A stretch of 56,893 nucleotides of DNA from NCBI GenBank assembly GCA_004282745.1, contig SHMT01000032.1:1-56893 (forward strand). The letters are read 5' to 3'. Both the position numbers and the translations under genes were made by a program. The notes beneath the pieces are model-generated. The model made no database searches and was not told the origin of the DNA. It saw only the letters and a list, made by a program, of their open reading frames with translations. Below are positions 36,764 through 45,830 of this stretch, in pieces. How positions within the stretch are numbered: position 1 is the stretch's first letter; each line of letters starts with the position of its first letter. This DNA comes from Candidatus Scalindua sp. SCAELEC01. GTDB lineage: Bacteria > Planctomycetota > Brocadiia > Brocadiales > Scalinduaceae.

Positions 36764-38254
36764 CTAAAGAAACTTCTGGGCGTAAAGGTCCGATAAATCC
36801 TTAAATAACTTTTCTGATTCACTATCGCATCCTTCACATTTTTTTATCCTGGGCCATTCACTCTTCGGAAATTTGACGTACAGAGGGAAGGTTCTTTGGA
36901 GGCCCAATAACTCATCGCGGGAGAGTTGAGGCATATTTAGGACCGTCTCTGACCGGTAATCACCTGCATGAGAACCTTTCTGCATCAAACCTTTCTCATC
37001 ACAATACTCTCTCAGGGCGGTGCCTTTGTAAGGATTGTATAGAGAGACCATGACACCCGGTACATTAATTTGTCGATTTAATTCGATAGTCTCGAAAATA
37101 TTCTCTCTGGTTTCGGTAGGGAAACCAATAATGTTGTTGGCACTCACCCTCAGTTTGGACTTTTCAAGGATTTTGAAGGCATTTAAGATCGCCTCATCTG
37201 ACATGTTTCTTCCAAGGAGATTTTTTCTCAGGTTTAAGTTTCCACTTTCTATACCGAGACTGATACCTTCGCAGCCCGAAGATTCAAGAAGTTTAATATT
37301 CTCTTCGTTGATTGATTCAGGTCTCGCCTCTATCCAGAATGGTATGTTAACCTCTTTATAGCGTTCAATAAATTCTGTTATCCTCTCCCGCTTAGTTGTA
37401 AGAAAACTCTCTGCGACCAGATACGCAAACTTCAGATTGTATCTCTCTTTTTTCTCCTTCATTTCGTCTATGAGTCTTTTAATGCTCTTCTCTCTATAGT
37501 ACCCTCCGTTATTTGCATACAGTTTGTTGAGGCCGTAATCACTGCAGAATCGGCAACTGTAGGGACAGCCTCTATTCATTTCAAAGGTGCCCGTCATAGA
37601 GATTTTTCCACCCATGGGTTTATAAAATCTTCTCGGCTCGAATATTGTCCAATCCTGAAATGGCAACTCATCCAAGTTGACAGGTGTTCTAATCCCATTC
37701 TTATAAATTTTGCCATCCTGCTTGATCCACATATTTTGTACCGATGTAATGTCCTGGTTTGCCCTCATCTTCGTGCAGAGCTCAACAAGCGCATACTCTC
37801 CCTCACCCACACAAACCATATCTACACAATCCTCGGCAATAATTTCAGCCTGAGCAAAGGTGGCGAATATGCCTCCCACAATCATGGGAACAGCATAATA
37901 CTCTTTAATACTCTTGAGCATCTCTATTCCCAGCTCGTACGTACACTCAATACAGGAGAGGCCGATTATGTTCGGTTTGTATTCTTCAACCATCTTCCTC
38001 AGATCGTCAAAGAGATCTGTATCTTTATATACCAATCCAAATTCCTCACGATTGGTTTTTTTTACCTGAAGATTCTTTGCCCGAGCTTCATCACCGGTCT
38101 CTTTGGCAGTTTTATAGAAAGTGGTATCAAACAGTTTAACCTGGACACCCTTTTCCTTTAAGCATGCGGAAATTAACGATAGTCCTACCGGTAGGAGAAC
38201 ATCCATCATCGTATTACAGTTAATCAATAAGACCTTAAAGTTATCATTTTTCAT
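36764..38254 (-). CDS. B12-binding-type radical SAM protein
   Basis: 496 residues. The N-terminal half (about 5-190) is a Rossmann-like cobalamin-binding domain (LPVGLSLISACLKEKG, GGIFATFAQAEII, CVGEGEYALVEL) without the DxHxxG histidine motif, hence class B-like base-off binding. The radical SAM domain carries the [4Fe-4S] ligands C230, C234 and C237 in NRGCPYSCRFCSDYG and the GISLGIESG motif. Relatives methylate unactivated carbons or modify lipids and hopanoids. Coupled to the flippase-like gene downstream, which suggests lipid or polyprenyl-glycan modification (inference). F2 copy b lies upstream. Confidence 0.9.
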   Translation of the reverse strand: MKNDNFKVLLINCNTMMDVLLPVGLSLISACLKEKGVQVKLFDTTFYKTAKETGDEARAKNLQVKKTNREEFGLVYKDTDLFDDLRKMVEEYKPNIIGLSCIECTYELGIEMLKSIKEYYAVPMIVGGIFATFAQAEIIAEDCVDMVCVGEGEYALVELCTKMRANQDITSVQNMWIKQDGKIYKNGIRTPVNLDELPFQDWTIFEPRRFYKPMGGKISMTGTFEMNRGCPYSCRFCSDYGLNKLYANNGGYYREKSIKRLIDEMKEKKERYNLKFAYLVAESFLTTKRERITEFIERYKEVNIPFWIEARPESINEENIKLLESSGCEGISLGIESGNLNLRKNLLGRNMSDEAILNAFKILEKSKLRVSANNIIGFPTETRENIFETIELNRQINVPGVMVSLYNPYKGTALREYCDEKGLMQKGSHAGDYRSETVLNMPQLSRDELLGLQRTFPLYVKFPKSEWPRIKKCEGCDSESEKLFKDLSDLYAQKFL

Positions 38255-38297
38255 GTTTATATTTTGTATAATAAATAACGCAAAGAACGCAATGATT

Positions 38298-38428
38298 TAT
38301 ACTAAAACCGATTTAGTTTTCGGTTTTGCCCGTCAGGACGGGCGGGCAGAAAACTAAATCTTGGTTGCAGTTATACTCGCTCCCTTTTTCTCGGATTTTA
38401 TCCGAAAACCATTTATGAAATGAGTATA
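38298..38428 (-). mobile_element. F2 mini-element, copy b
   Basis: About 131 bp from TATACTAAAACCGATTTAG to AATGAGTATA, the inverted counterpart of copy a, sharing GGTTTTCGGATAAAATCCGAGA and GAGCGAGTATA on the opposite strand. The centre holds an extra G+C-rich hairpin (TTGCCCGTC with GACGGGC) absent from copy a. It sits between the radical SAM gene and a TIM-barrel gene. Confidence 0.65.
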
Positions 38429-38459
38429 GTGGTAAATACTTTTTCTAGAATACTTACTT

Positions 38460-39266
38460 TTACCTTTCCGCTATGCTTCTTACCCAATCCATACCCTCTT
38501 GCACCTTTTGTGGTATTTTGTCGAAGTAAGTGTGGTTGTATTCAAATACAATGTCACACTCTTTATTACAATCGAGAATTATTTCCAGTGTCTTTTTGAT
38601 GTCTATCCAGCCGTCACCTGTTTTTTGTGAAGGATGTACCGGAACGTGATTATGTTTCTTGCAGTGGTCTAACCCTTTTGTATTCCATACATGTATAGAT
38701 TTTGTCTGTGGCGCCAAAGATTCTATGTCTTTAAAAAAATTACGGTTTCGAGTCTTTGATATAAGGAACGTATGACCAATATCGAGACAGATGCCTAACA
38801 TAGGATTGTCCGAAACAAATTCTACAAATTGAACTGGTTCGTGGAAATATCCCGAATAACCACCGAATTCAACATTGATGGGGATATTGTAGCTGTCAGA
38901 TATTTCACTGAATCTGGCTTTCGTATCACTGACGAAATTCATTACTTTCCGTCTGTTTTTTGAATCATCTTTCCAGACTAAGTGTGTTACCGTAAAGTCC
39001 GCTTCCCACCCTTTTGCAAAATAAAGTGTACTGTTCATTATGCGAAAAGAGAGTTCTCTCATCTTTTTGGCGTCATTCAGAAAAAAGGTTGAAACTCCGG
39101 TATGGGGGAAATAAGAGGGCCTAAAAAATGGGACATGAAAGCTGAATGGTCTTCTCTTCGTTTTCAAGAAGGTATTGAGTTCCCCTAATCTATCTCCTTG
39201 GAAATCAAAAACCTCATATCTGTCTAATCCTGTATGTAAAAGGCTCGCAGCCTTGACTCTCTCCAT
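38460..39266 (-). CDS. TIM-barrel sugar isomerase/epimerase or AP-endonuclease-2-like protein
   Basis: 268 residues, xylose-isomerase-like barrel. Candidate metal ligands fall at the ends of strands: FSFHVPF (about 41-47), INVEFGGYSG (about 130), CLDIGHTF (about 153), IHVWNTKG (about 187), HVPVHPSQKTGDGWID (about 205) and VFEYNH (about 235). The VHPSQKTGDGWID segment is typical of the family's sugar-phosphate isomerases. The substrate is unknown. The ATG at 39266 has no clear ribosome-binding site. Same strand as the radical SAM gene but separated by F2 copy b. Confidence 0.7.
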   Translation of the reverse strand: MERVKAASLLHTGLDRYEVFDFQGDRLGELNTFLKTKRRPFSFHVPFFRPSYFPHTGVSTFFLNDAKKMRELSFRIMNSTLYFAKGWEADFTVTHLVWKDDSKNRRKVMNFVSDTKARFSEISDSYNIPINVEFGGYSGYFHEPVQFVEFVSDNPMLGICLDIGHTFLISKTRNRNFFKDIESLAPQTKSIHVWNTKGLDHCKKHNHVPVHPSQKTGDGWIDIKKTLEIILDCNKECDIVFEYNHTYFDKIPQKVQEGMDWVRSIAER

Positions 39267-39479
39267 TATGCAAAGTGTACGTCTCTCTTAAATGCTTCCC
39301 CAAACCCTCAACAACAGAAATATTACCCTCTCTCTTGTTGGTAAGATACTAGTTCCTGATGGTAGTTTTCTGGTTTTCAGTTGTTGATCAAGTATACATT
39401 TTTTTTGTTGAGAGGTAAATATTTTTATTATTAGTCAGATTGAGTGGTTTTTTACTATCTCACAGTAATCGTTTTCATG

Positions 39480-39535
39480 AGCATCTGTTTCACACAAGCA
39501 GATTTATAAATTAATCATATACTAAAACAGATGCT
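39480..39535. terminator. 11-bp inverted repeat downstream of the DUF3303-like gene
   Basis: AGCATCTGTTT (39480-39490) and AAACAGATGCT (39525-39535) are perfectly complementary around 34 bp. The loop contains the F2 end TATACTAAAAC (39518). It lies just past the stop of the minus-strand gene at 39565 and could terminate it, or it is a small F2-related relic. Confidence 0.4.
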
Positions 39536-39564
39536 GTCTGAAAGCGTAGGCTCACGTAGACCAA

Positions 39565-39873
39565 TTACTGCTGGTTAATCTTTATCCACTCTTCCATGGG
39601 TAACACGGGTCGGAAAGAACCCGTCTGGGTTGGTACGAGCGGCAAGAAAAACTTAACCATTTCGGCATAATCTTGTGCCTGCACGATAATGTAATAATCA
39701 TGTTCCGTTACGGTTACGTATGATCCTAAGAACTTAATTCCCCGTTTTTCCGCCTCTTTTCTGCTTGCCCAGAAATCGGTAAGCATCTGGGCACCCTCCT
39801 TGCTCCTCCCGGGACAATTTTCCGGGGTATGTGTCCAATGTGCGACATAAATGGTACCTTCATTATTCGCCAT
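39565..39873 (-). CDS. DUF3303-like small protein (dimeric alpha/beta-barrel fold)
   Basis: 102 residues, soluble. The sequence reads as a ferredoxin-like alpha/beta fold: IYVAHWTHTPENCPGR strand and loop, an amphipathic helix (LTDFWASRKEAEKRG), strands GSYVTVTEHDYYIIVQAQD and a C-terminal helix. The HWTxxPE...R start and TEHDYYIIV motif recall DUF3303 and related proteins, which resemble muconolactone isomerases but have no known activity. ATG 39873 follows an AAGGAG site, indicating strong translation. No partner gene. Confidence 0.65.
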   Translation of the reverse strand: MANNEGTIYVAHWTHTPENCPGRSKEGAQMLTDFWASRKEAEKRGIKFLGSYVTVTEHDYYIIVQAQDYAEMVKFFLPLVPTQTGSFRPVLPMEEWIKINQQ

Positions 39874-40031
39874 ATTCTCTGCTCCTTATTACATGACACG
39901 TATGTTTTATTAAAAGTTTCTCATGCGGTGAGATTCGGTAATGTTACAAAAATTCCTCATACTTTTCCATACTTTTTATTAATGAGAAAGTTACTTTTAT
40001 TTATAAAAATAGAGAATATACTTTTTACTTG

Positions 40032-40057
40032 ATTCTCAGGTAAATTAACCTGAGAAT
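40032..40057. promoter_or_regulatory. 10-bp inverted repeat upstream of the membrane/coiled-coil pair
   Basis: ATTCTCAGGT (40032-40041) and ACCTGAGAAT (40048-40057) with a 6-bp spacer, about 70 bp before the first gene of the pair. The spacing suits a dimeric regulator's operator; a short terminator hairpin is the alternative. Confidence 0.4.
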
Positions 40058-40123
40058 AGGGGGTATACAATGGAAATGTAATTAGCGATTGAACGGAAAC
40101 TCATTAATTTAACCATACACACC

Positions 40124-41611
40124 ATGCGATTAAAAATTTTCACCATTACTGCAGGATGTTCTGGTCTTGTAATCTCAATTCTACTTTTTCTCTTCTCAAT
40201 AACGGCTCCAGCTCGAATAACGACGTTCCCTGAAGCACTCTTGAGTGAGTTAAAGCCGAAAAGTGCAAGTATCCCAACGTTACCGTCGTTTCAATCGAGA
40301 CAAGAGGTATTCAATTTTTTAACGAAAAAGCCGGTGTTCTCAACACTTCTCTACCCTGAAACAGAGCAAAAGGCCATGCGTATGCTCAAGGCAAATGGTC
40401 GTTCATTTTATCAACAACTCTGTAGCTGGCAGGAAGGGCGCAAGGCTCAACTCCTTTACCCACTGAGTGATTCAAGAGGAAGGCCGACAAAGATCCTCTT
40501 TCTCCTCTTTTCTCTACTATTAGAAACGCGAGATATTTCATTGGAATTCAAAAATAATCTTGAAAAAGAGCTCATACAAGCTCCAGAGAAGGAGTGGGGG
40601 GCATTCGAAAAATCTGCGCTGAGTCTTCTGTATCTATCAAAACGGTTCTCATTAGAAGATCTTGGTCTATGCATACGGTTATCAAACACGAGCGATTCAC
40701 TGGCCACATTTGCCGCATTTTTACAGAAAATGCCGGACGAATCTGCCAATCTCTTAACAATTGCAAAACATCTCACTCCGGATACCGTACCAAGTTTTTT
40801 TAATTATCTCGCAAGGTGGCAAAAAACAGGAATCAGTGCCCTGTTGAAGGCTCAGAAACTCAGCCCTGAGGCGTTTATGTTTTTGCTGGAACATCAAAGG
40901 GGTATTGGGGCAGATTGGCCGGCGTTTATTTCAAATGATTATGATCCCATTCGATGGTTTGATACTCTTCATGCCGCCAGTCCCAACTACGCATTTTGTT
41001 TAAAGACATTGCTCTTGTTTGTTTCCATCTTCCTCTTTCTCTTTTCCTGTACTATTCTAACCGTTCGGTTACAATTCAGCTACTATTTATTGTTTATGAG
41101 TGTTGGTGTTTTGTCTACCCTTATCTTATCGCTTGTATTTGAAAGAGGGCCGCTGATGCAGCCCGATCTTCCTGTGTTAATGCTAAGCAATGCTGTTTCG
41201 GACAATCTCTTTAATTCTCCACCATCCACAAAAGGAGCAACCGGTATGAATCTTATTTCACTTGCATTTACGATATTCTTTTTCTTTCTTCAACTGTTTC
41301 TCTATTTTCTGGGGAGGAACCACATTCATAAAATTAAAAAGGTGGACGTTGATGCGTCTACCAAACTTAAGCTCTTAGAAAATGAGGACCACCTGTTTGA
41401 TATGGGACTGTACGTAGGCCTGAGCGGCACGGTCCTATCGTTGATTGTCATCACCATGGGGTGGACGAACATTGGCCTCATGAGTGCCTATACGTCTACG
41501 CTTTTCGGCATAGTAGAAGTAGCACTCTTAAAACTCATTTCGCTGAGGCCATACAAAAAAGTGCTTATACTCGAAATATGCGCATTAGAAAAAGTACAGG
41601 AAAATGAATAA
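40124..41611 (+). CDS. Uncharacterised multi-span membrane protein
   Basis: 495 residues. One N-terminal membrane helix (about 10-28), then a large helical extracytoplasmic domain (about 30-300), then five or six membrane helices (about 303-325, 328-352, 382-405, 428-448 and 452-472). The second half, with DMGLYVGLSGTVLSLIVITMGW, has a loose resemblance to MotA/TolQ/ExbB-type proteins, but the conserved polar residues of that family are not clear to me. Its stop overlaps the start of the next gene by 8 bp, so they are coupled. No family assigned. Confidence 0.6.
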   Translation: MRLKIFTITAGCSGLVISILLFLFSITAPARITTFPEALLSELKPKSASIPTLPSFQSRQEVFNFLTKKPVFSTLLYPETEQKAMRMLKANGRSFYQQLCSWQEGRKAQLLYPLSDSRGRPTKILFLLFSLLLETRDISLEFKNNLEKELIQAPEKEWGAFEKSALSLLYLSKRFSLEDLGLCIRLSNTSDSLATFAAFLQKMPDESANLLTIAKHLTPDTVPSFFNYLARWQKTGISALLKAQKLSPEAFMFLLEHQRGIGADWPAFISNDYDPIRWFDTLHAASPNYAFCLKTLLLFVSIFLFLFSCTILTVRLQFSYYLLFMSVGVLSTLILSLVFERGPLMQPDLPVLMLSNAVSDNLFNSPPSTKGATGMNLISLAFTIFFFFLQLFLYFLGRNHIHKIKKVDVDASTKLKLLENEDHLFDMGLYVGLSGTVLSLIVITMGWTNIGLMSAYTSTLFGIVEVALLKLISLRPYKKVLILEICALEKVQENE

Positions 41612-43193
41612 AACACTCTTGATTGTCGTTTGTGATTTTTTAATTATCAGTATTTTGTCATTAGGGAACTTCTCGGACTATTTATCAGGAAAGAGTCAGG
41701 AGGGGGGTGGCAATGTGTTAGTGCCCGTTCAGGCAGATATCTTAGATTCATTGGCGACAACAATTGAGATAGAGAAACAGATCAAGGAAAACCTTCAGGC
41801 CTCCAAGGCGAAAACAGAAGAGGAGTTACAAAAGGAGATCGATACAAAGAAACAGCATGAGAAAGAGTTGGAAGAGTTGCAAAAAGAGAGAGCTCAATTA
41901 AACAGACTTCTCAATGTGGAAAAAGGAGAATCATCAAAAATTGTTTCACACCTGAATAAATTGGAGGTCGAACTATCAGAGAAAAAGAGGCTCAATGTGT
42001 TGCTGGAGGGACAAATTGCTCAGGTTCAGGAAAAGTCAGAGTACCTGAAAACGAATCTCAAGGAAAAATCGAAAAAACTTGAGCTGACACAGACAAACTT
42101 ACACACGGCCTTGAACAGTATCGAGTCCCTGAGCAGTGAAGTGGCTGAGTCGAAGGAGCATGCCAGGAGTTTGGAAAATAGGGTTACAGAACAGATGGAG
42201 ACTCTATCTCAAAGCAAAGTAGCCTATTCCACCCTGCAAGAGCAATTAAAAGCGCGTACTCGGAAAATGGATGAACTGGTGTACCAGACACGCAAATTAG
42301 AACAGCAGAGACGTAATATGGAGAAGGAGATCAATGAGAAGAATGAGGCTTTGGCAAAAGCGAGGGAAGAGTCACTCATTCAGGAGTTGGAGAAGAACAA
42401 AGAGTTGGCTGAACGGGAGAAGAGCATGGCGGTTCAGGAAAATCAGATTGAGACACTGGAGCTACGTCTTCTGAACTACTCAAATAACGAACTGTTTCAA
42501 CGGTTTTTAGATAGAAGGTGTGAAATTACTCTTGAAGCAAATGGCAAAGGACTCATATCATCGGTCTCTTATCGTAATAAAATTGATGCAGTCCTCGTAA
42601 AATCTCCAGACCAAACAGGTATTCTTTTACACTACAAGGATTCACCGCTCGATTGGTCCCATTTTGAAAAAGATCTGGAATCCCTTTCGGTTGGTCTCTT
42701 GTTAAAAGGACAGGGTTTCACAACCCCATTATACTCTTTCAGTGCTCTCGAGGTTGATCCTCGAATTCTGTTTCTGAAACTAACGAATCCTCTCCCCATA
42801 GCAAATATACTATTTGAAATAGAGACAGAGATTTCTCGATTCGATGAAGCACTCTTAATTCGAGGCAATGATGGGAAATACGCGTCATTTAAATTGCAAC
42901 TTATTCCTGGCAGACCCAATTATTTCCAGGTGCCCTCATCTCTAAAAACCAGACTGTTTGGCTCCTTTTCGCCAAAGCCCGGTGATTTAGTCTTTAGCCG
43001 TAATGGCAAATTGTTGGGCATTATGGCTTCAACAACAGAGGCCCTAAGGCTGAGCAACCTTACCACTGTTGAAACATTTCAAACAGGGGGGACACGGGAT
43101 CAAAGAGATCAAGCAATACGTCAAGCGACCTACCAAAACTGGGAAAACAGATTAGATTCAGGTCATTACTCCCTTCCCGATGGGGACAATTAA
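41604..43193 (+). CDS. Membrane-anchored coiled-coil protein with a C-terminal pseudo-protease-like domain
   Basis: 529 residues. It starts with KTLLIVVCDFLIISILSLGNF, a membrane anchor of a type I recall in Verrucomicrobia/Planctomycetes proteins. Residues about 55-285 form a long, highly charged coiled coil. The C-terminal 230 residues are beta-rich and end with KPGDLVFSRNGKLLGIMAS, which lines up with the GxSGGPVF...G.LVGI loop of trypsin-like (DegP-type) proteases, but the catalytic serine is absent. It is thus perhaps a catalytically dead, ligand-binding domain. Coupled to the preceding membrane gene; converges with the osmoprotectant transporter. Confidence 0.6.
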   Translation: MNKTLLIVVCDFLIISILSLGNFSDYLSGKSQEGGGNVLVPVQADILDSLATTIEIEKQIKENLQASKAKTEEELQKEIDTKKQHEKELEELQKERAQLNRLLNVEKGESSKIVSHLNKLEVELSEKKRLNVLLEGQIAQVQEKSEYLKTNLKEKSKKLELTQTNLHTALNSIESLSSEVAESKEHARSLENRVTEQMETLSQSKVAYSTLQEQLKARTRKMDELVYQTRKLEQQRRNMEKEINEKNEALAKAREESLIQELEKNKELAEREKSMAVQENQIETLELRLLNYSNNELFQRFLDRRCEITLEANGKGLISSVSYRNKIDAVLVKSPDQTGILLHYKDSPLDWSHFEKDLESLSVGLLLKGQGFTTPLYSFSALEVDPRILFLKLTNPLPIANILFEIETEISRFDEALLIRGNDGKYASFKLQLIPGRPNYFQVPSSLKTRLFGSFSPKPGDLVFSRNGKLLGIMASTTEALRLSNLTTVETFQTGGTRDQRDQAIRQATYQNWENRLDSGHYSLPDGDN

Positions 43194-43203
43194 TGGTTGT
43201 GGA

Positions 43204-44709
43204 TCACAACCTCAGCCCCTTTGGTACAAAGAACTTTTCTAATGCCTCAAAACAGCCTTGTGCGATAAGGGCAAGTACGGCTGCCGGCACCGCCCCCTGA
43301 AGGATGAGTGATAAATTATCTAGCCTGATACCGGTGAGGATCAGTTGCCCATAACCGCCGGCACCGATAAGCGCACCCAATGTTGCCGTTCCAACGTTAA
43401 TGACAGCTGAAGTCTTGATACCCGCCAGAATAGACCGGGACACCATTGGCAATTCCACCAATCGAAGCCTCGCTCCCGGTGGGAGACCCAGTGCCTCCGC
43501 AGACTCTCGTAACTGCGGTCGGATGTCGTGAAGGCCGGTATAGGTGTTTCTGACAATCGGTAAGAGGCTATAGAGAAAGAGTGCAGCAATTGCCGGAGGT
43601 CCGCCAATGCCCAGTAACGGAATCATAAAGACAAGCAGGGCTAATGAAGGAATGGTCTGGATGATGCCAACTATTCCCAGGATAATCTGCCCCAATCCCG
43701 GTAACTTTACGGAAAGGATACCCAACGGTATTGCAATCAGGATGGCGGCGGATAGTGAGATTACGACCAGAAAAAGATGTTCTCCCGTATGACGTAACAG
43801 ACGGTAGATAGCGGATTCCTCATAAGGCTCAGTCTCTAGAGAGAAACTTGCAGAGAGAAAGTCTGAAGCTATCTGGCTTTCTGGTATCATCCCCAGATGG
43901 GCACGGGAATTCATTTTGATCATCTCTGATTCAGTGATTTTGCTCTCAAGTTTTTTGAGAACAGTAATTACATGCGGAGCACGTTTTTCTAAATCTGATC
44001 GATAGAGAATTACGGCATTGTACGCGGGAAAGTGGGTCTGATCATCCTCCAGCAACCGTAGATCATAATAGTTTATCTTGGCATCTGTTGAATAAATATC
44101 AATCACCTGAATAGTTCCTTTTTCCAGACCGCGATAGGCAAGATCATGATCCAGGCCTCTCACATTCTTCTGCGGTAAATTGTAATGTTTGCGCAGGATT
44201 GGCCAGCCGTCTCCCCGGTCCATGAATTCATTACCGAAACCGAATTTCAGATCAGGATGGTGGCGCAGGTCTGATATCTTTTTAATCTTCAACTTTTCCG
44301 CCACTTCCTCTTTCATACCAATGGCGTAGGTATTGTTAAAACCTAAAGGCTTTGTCATCTTAATACCATGATTGGATAGGGCCAGCCGGATCTCTTCATC
44401 ACTATGAGCTCCCTCACCTGCCAGGATTTCCTCGCTTATCGTACCCGTATATTCAGGGTAGATATCAATCTCCCCCTTTATTAAAGCATTCCAAAGTACA
44501 CGGGTACCTCCTAATTCACGTTGGTGAACAGGCAGTTCACCCGTACTCTTTATCAGCTGAGTCACTATCTCACCCAGAATTACCGATTCAGTAAACTTCT
44601 TAGAACCAATCTTGATCGCCGTTGGGGAGCTATATACAGCGGAGAGGAAGAGATGTGCAATGTTAAAATTACAAACAAACAGGTATATGATAATAAGGTA
44701 TATTTTCAC
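43204..44709 (-). CDS. Osmoprotectant ABC transporter, fused substrate-binding protein and permease (OpuC/EgtU type)
   Basis: 501 residues. A signal-anchor segment (about 5-28) precedes a glycine-betaine/choline-type binding domain (about 32-280: IGSKKFTESVILGEI, GTRVLWNALIKGEIDIYPEYTGT, DLRLLEDDQTHFPAYN). It is followed by a permease of about six helices (305-500) with the EAA loop ESAEALGLPPGARLRLVELP. Fusion of both in one chain is known in the quaternary-amine ABC family. The ATPase gene overlaps its start by 4 bp. The substrate (betaine, choline, carnitine or ergothioneine-like) is not readable from sequence. Confidence 0.9.
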   Translation of the reverse strand: MKIYLIIIYLFVCNFNIAHLFLSAVYSSPTAIKIGSKKFTESVILGEIVTQLIKSTGELPVHQRELGGTRVLWNALIKGEIDIYPEYTGTISEEILAGEGAHSDEEIRLALSNHGIKMTKPLGFNNTYAIGMKEEVAEKLKIKKISDLRHHPDLKFGFGNEFMDRGDGWPILRKHYNLPQKNVRGLDHDLAYRGLEKGTIQVIDIYSTDAKINYYDLRLLEDDQTHFPAYNAVILYRSDLEKRAPHVITVLKKLESKITESEMIKMNSRAHLGMIPESQIASDFLSASFSLETEPYEESAIYRLLRHTGEHLFLVVISLSAAILIAIPLGILSVKLPGLGQIILGIVGIIQTIPSLALLVFMIPLLGIGGPPAIAALFLYSLLPIVRNTYTGLHDIRPQLRESAEALGLPPGARLRLVELPMVSRSILAGIKTSAVINVGTATLGALIGAGGYGQLILTGIRLDNLSLILQGAVPAAVLALIAQGCFEALEKFFVPKGLRL

Positions 44710-45458
44710 CCGAGATCCTTTTTCATGCTATCTAAAGGACTTCTCTGGGCATTGATAAAACGGGTAACAAAAGGGTCGGCTGGTGATTGTACGAGCTCTT
44801 CCAGTGTGCCTTTCTGGAGAACTCTTCCATCTCTCAACAGGGTGATAACATCCCCGAAGAAACCGGCTTCAGCTATATCGTGGGTGACGAGGACAACCGT
44901 TTTACCGAGTGTCTGGAATATGGCTTTCAAATCCACCTGAAGGTCGGCCCGTATCATTGGATCAAGGGCACCGAGGGGCTCATCCAACAGGAGTACGTCA
45001 GGGTCTAACATGAGGGCACGCATCAGACTCACCCGCTGTTGTTGACCGCCGGAAAGCTGCACCGGGAAACGTTTAAGACCTTCAGAGGGGAAATGGGTCA
45101 GTTCGGTTAACACATTCAATCGCTCTTTGATCCTTTCCTCGCTCCAACCAAGGTAGCGCGCCATCAGTGCCACGTTACCATAGGCGGTAAGGTGAGGGAA
45201 GAGGCCCCCCTCCTGTATTACGTAACCCATCTTTCGTCTTAAAGAGATCGCAGTCTCAGGAGTTACCCTGGTTCCTTCAAAAAACACACTTCCACACTCT
45301 GCCTGTATCAGGCCTATGATAAGTCGGAGAATGGTTGATTTTCCACAGCCGCTCTGGCCAATAAACACCGTTGTCTGACCGGTCGGAATGGTCAAGTCAA
45401 TGGAATGAAGTGCTGTGGTTTTACCATAAGTTTTTGAAACACCCTCTATTGTAATCAT
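44706..45458 (-). CDS. Quaternary-amine ABC transporter ATP-binding protein
   Basis: 250 residues, a full-length ABC ATPase: Walker A GQSGCGKST (about 34-42), Q-loop VIQEGGLFPHL, signature LSGGQQQRVSLMRAL, Walker B VLLLDEPLGALDP and the H-loop LVTHDIAEA. No C-terminal CBS domains, unlike ProV/OpuAA. It energises the fused permease downstream; the 4-bp overlap implies coupled translation. Likely osmotic-stress-induced, though no operator is visible. Confidence 0.93.
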   Translation of the reverse strand: MITIEGVSKTYGKTTALHSIDLTIPTGQTTVFIGQSGCGKSTILRLIIGLIQAECGSVFFEGTRVTPETAISLRRKMGYVIQEGGLFPHLTAYGNVALMARYLGWSEERIKERLNVLTELTHFPSEGLKRFPVQLSGGQQQRVSLMRALMLDPDVLLLDEPLGALDPMIRADLQVDLKAIFQTLGKTVVLVTHDIAEAGFFGDVITLLRDGRVLQKGTLEELVQSPADPFVTRFINAQRSPLDSMKKDLG

Positions 45459-45830
45459 ATGAAGTCAAAGTTTTACCTATGTATGTTTGTCTCATAAAAT
45501 TCCTGATATGATGCTCAATATAGAGAAATGAAATATTATTTCAATCTAATTCTTATTCTTTCCTGGGCCCATAGTGATAAAACAGAAAATAGAAAAAAGA
45601 GTGATTCTTTGAGAAGAAAAAGTTACAATAAACGATAACAGAATATGTGAAATATTATATAAAGATACAAGTGTCTTTTATCAAATCAAACAGGATATCA
45701 GACCGTTGTAGGCGGTAGCTAAGAGTTTGATTACATACGGATAATGTAATATTAAGCTGATGCGAATCAATATTTTTTGGTGGAAAAGAATTTTCTGCCA
45801 GTAGGCTAATTTTTTTTAAAAGGGGGAAAA
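45459..45830. other. Gene-free divergent region with an orphan hairpin arm
   Basis: 372 bp between the ABC operon (minus) and the TPR protein (plus). At 45553-45574 it carries a single arm of the 22-bp inverted repeat found at 19251-19298 (TTATTCTTTCCTGGGCCC then ATAG instead of TTAG), without its partner arm. No credible ORF otherwise. A GGGGGA site sits just before the ATG at 45831. Confidence 0.5.

Noticed and set aside
19105-38428. CRISPR array or tandem repeats from the recurring GGTTTTCGG and TATACT motifs
   Set aside because: Copies are dispersed, in both orientations and not regularly spaced; they behave as mini-elements.
40124-41611. ExbB/TolQ/MotA proton-channel assignment for the membrane protein
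   Set aside because: Helix number and lack of the conserved polar and proline residues do not support it beyond a vague resemblance.
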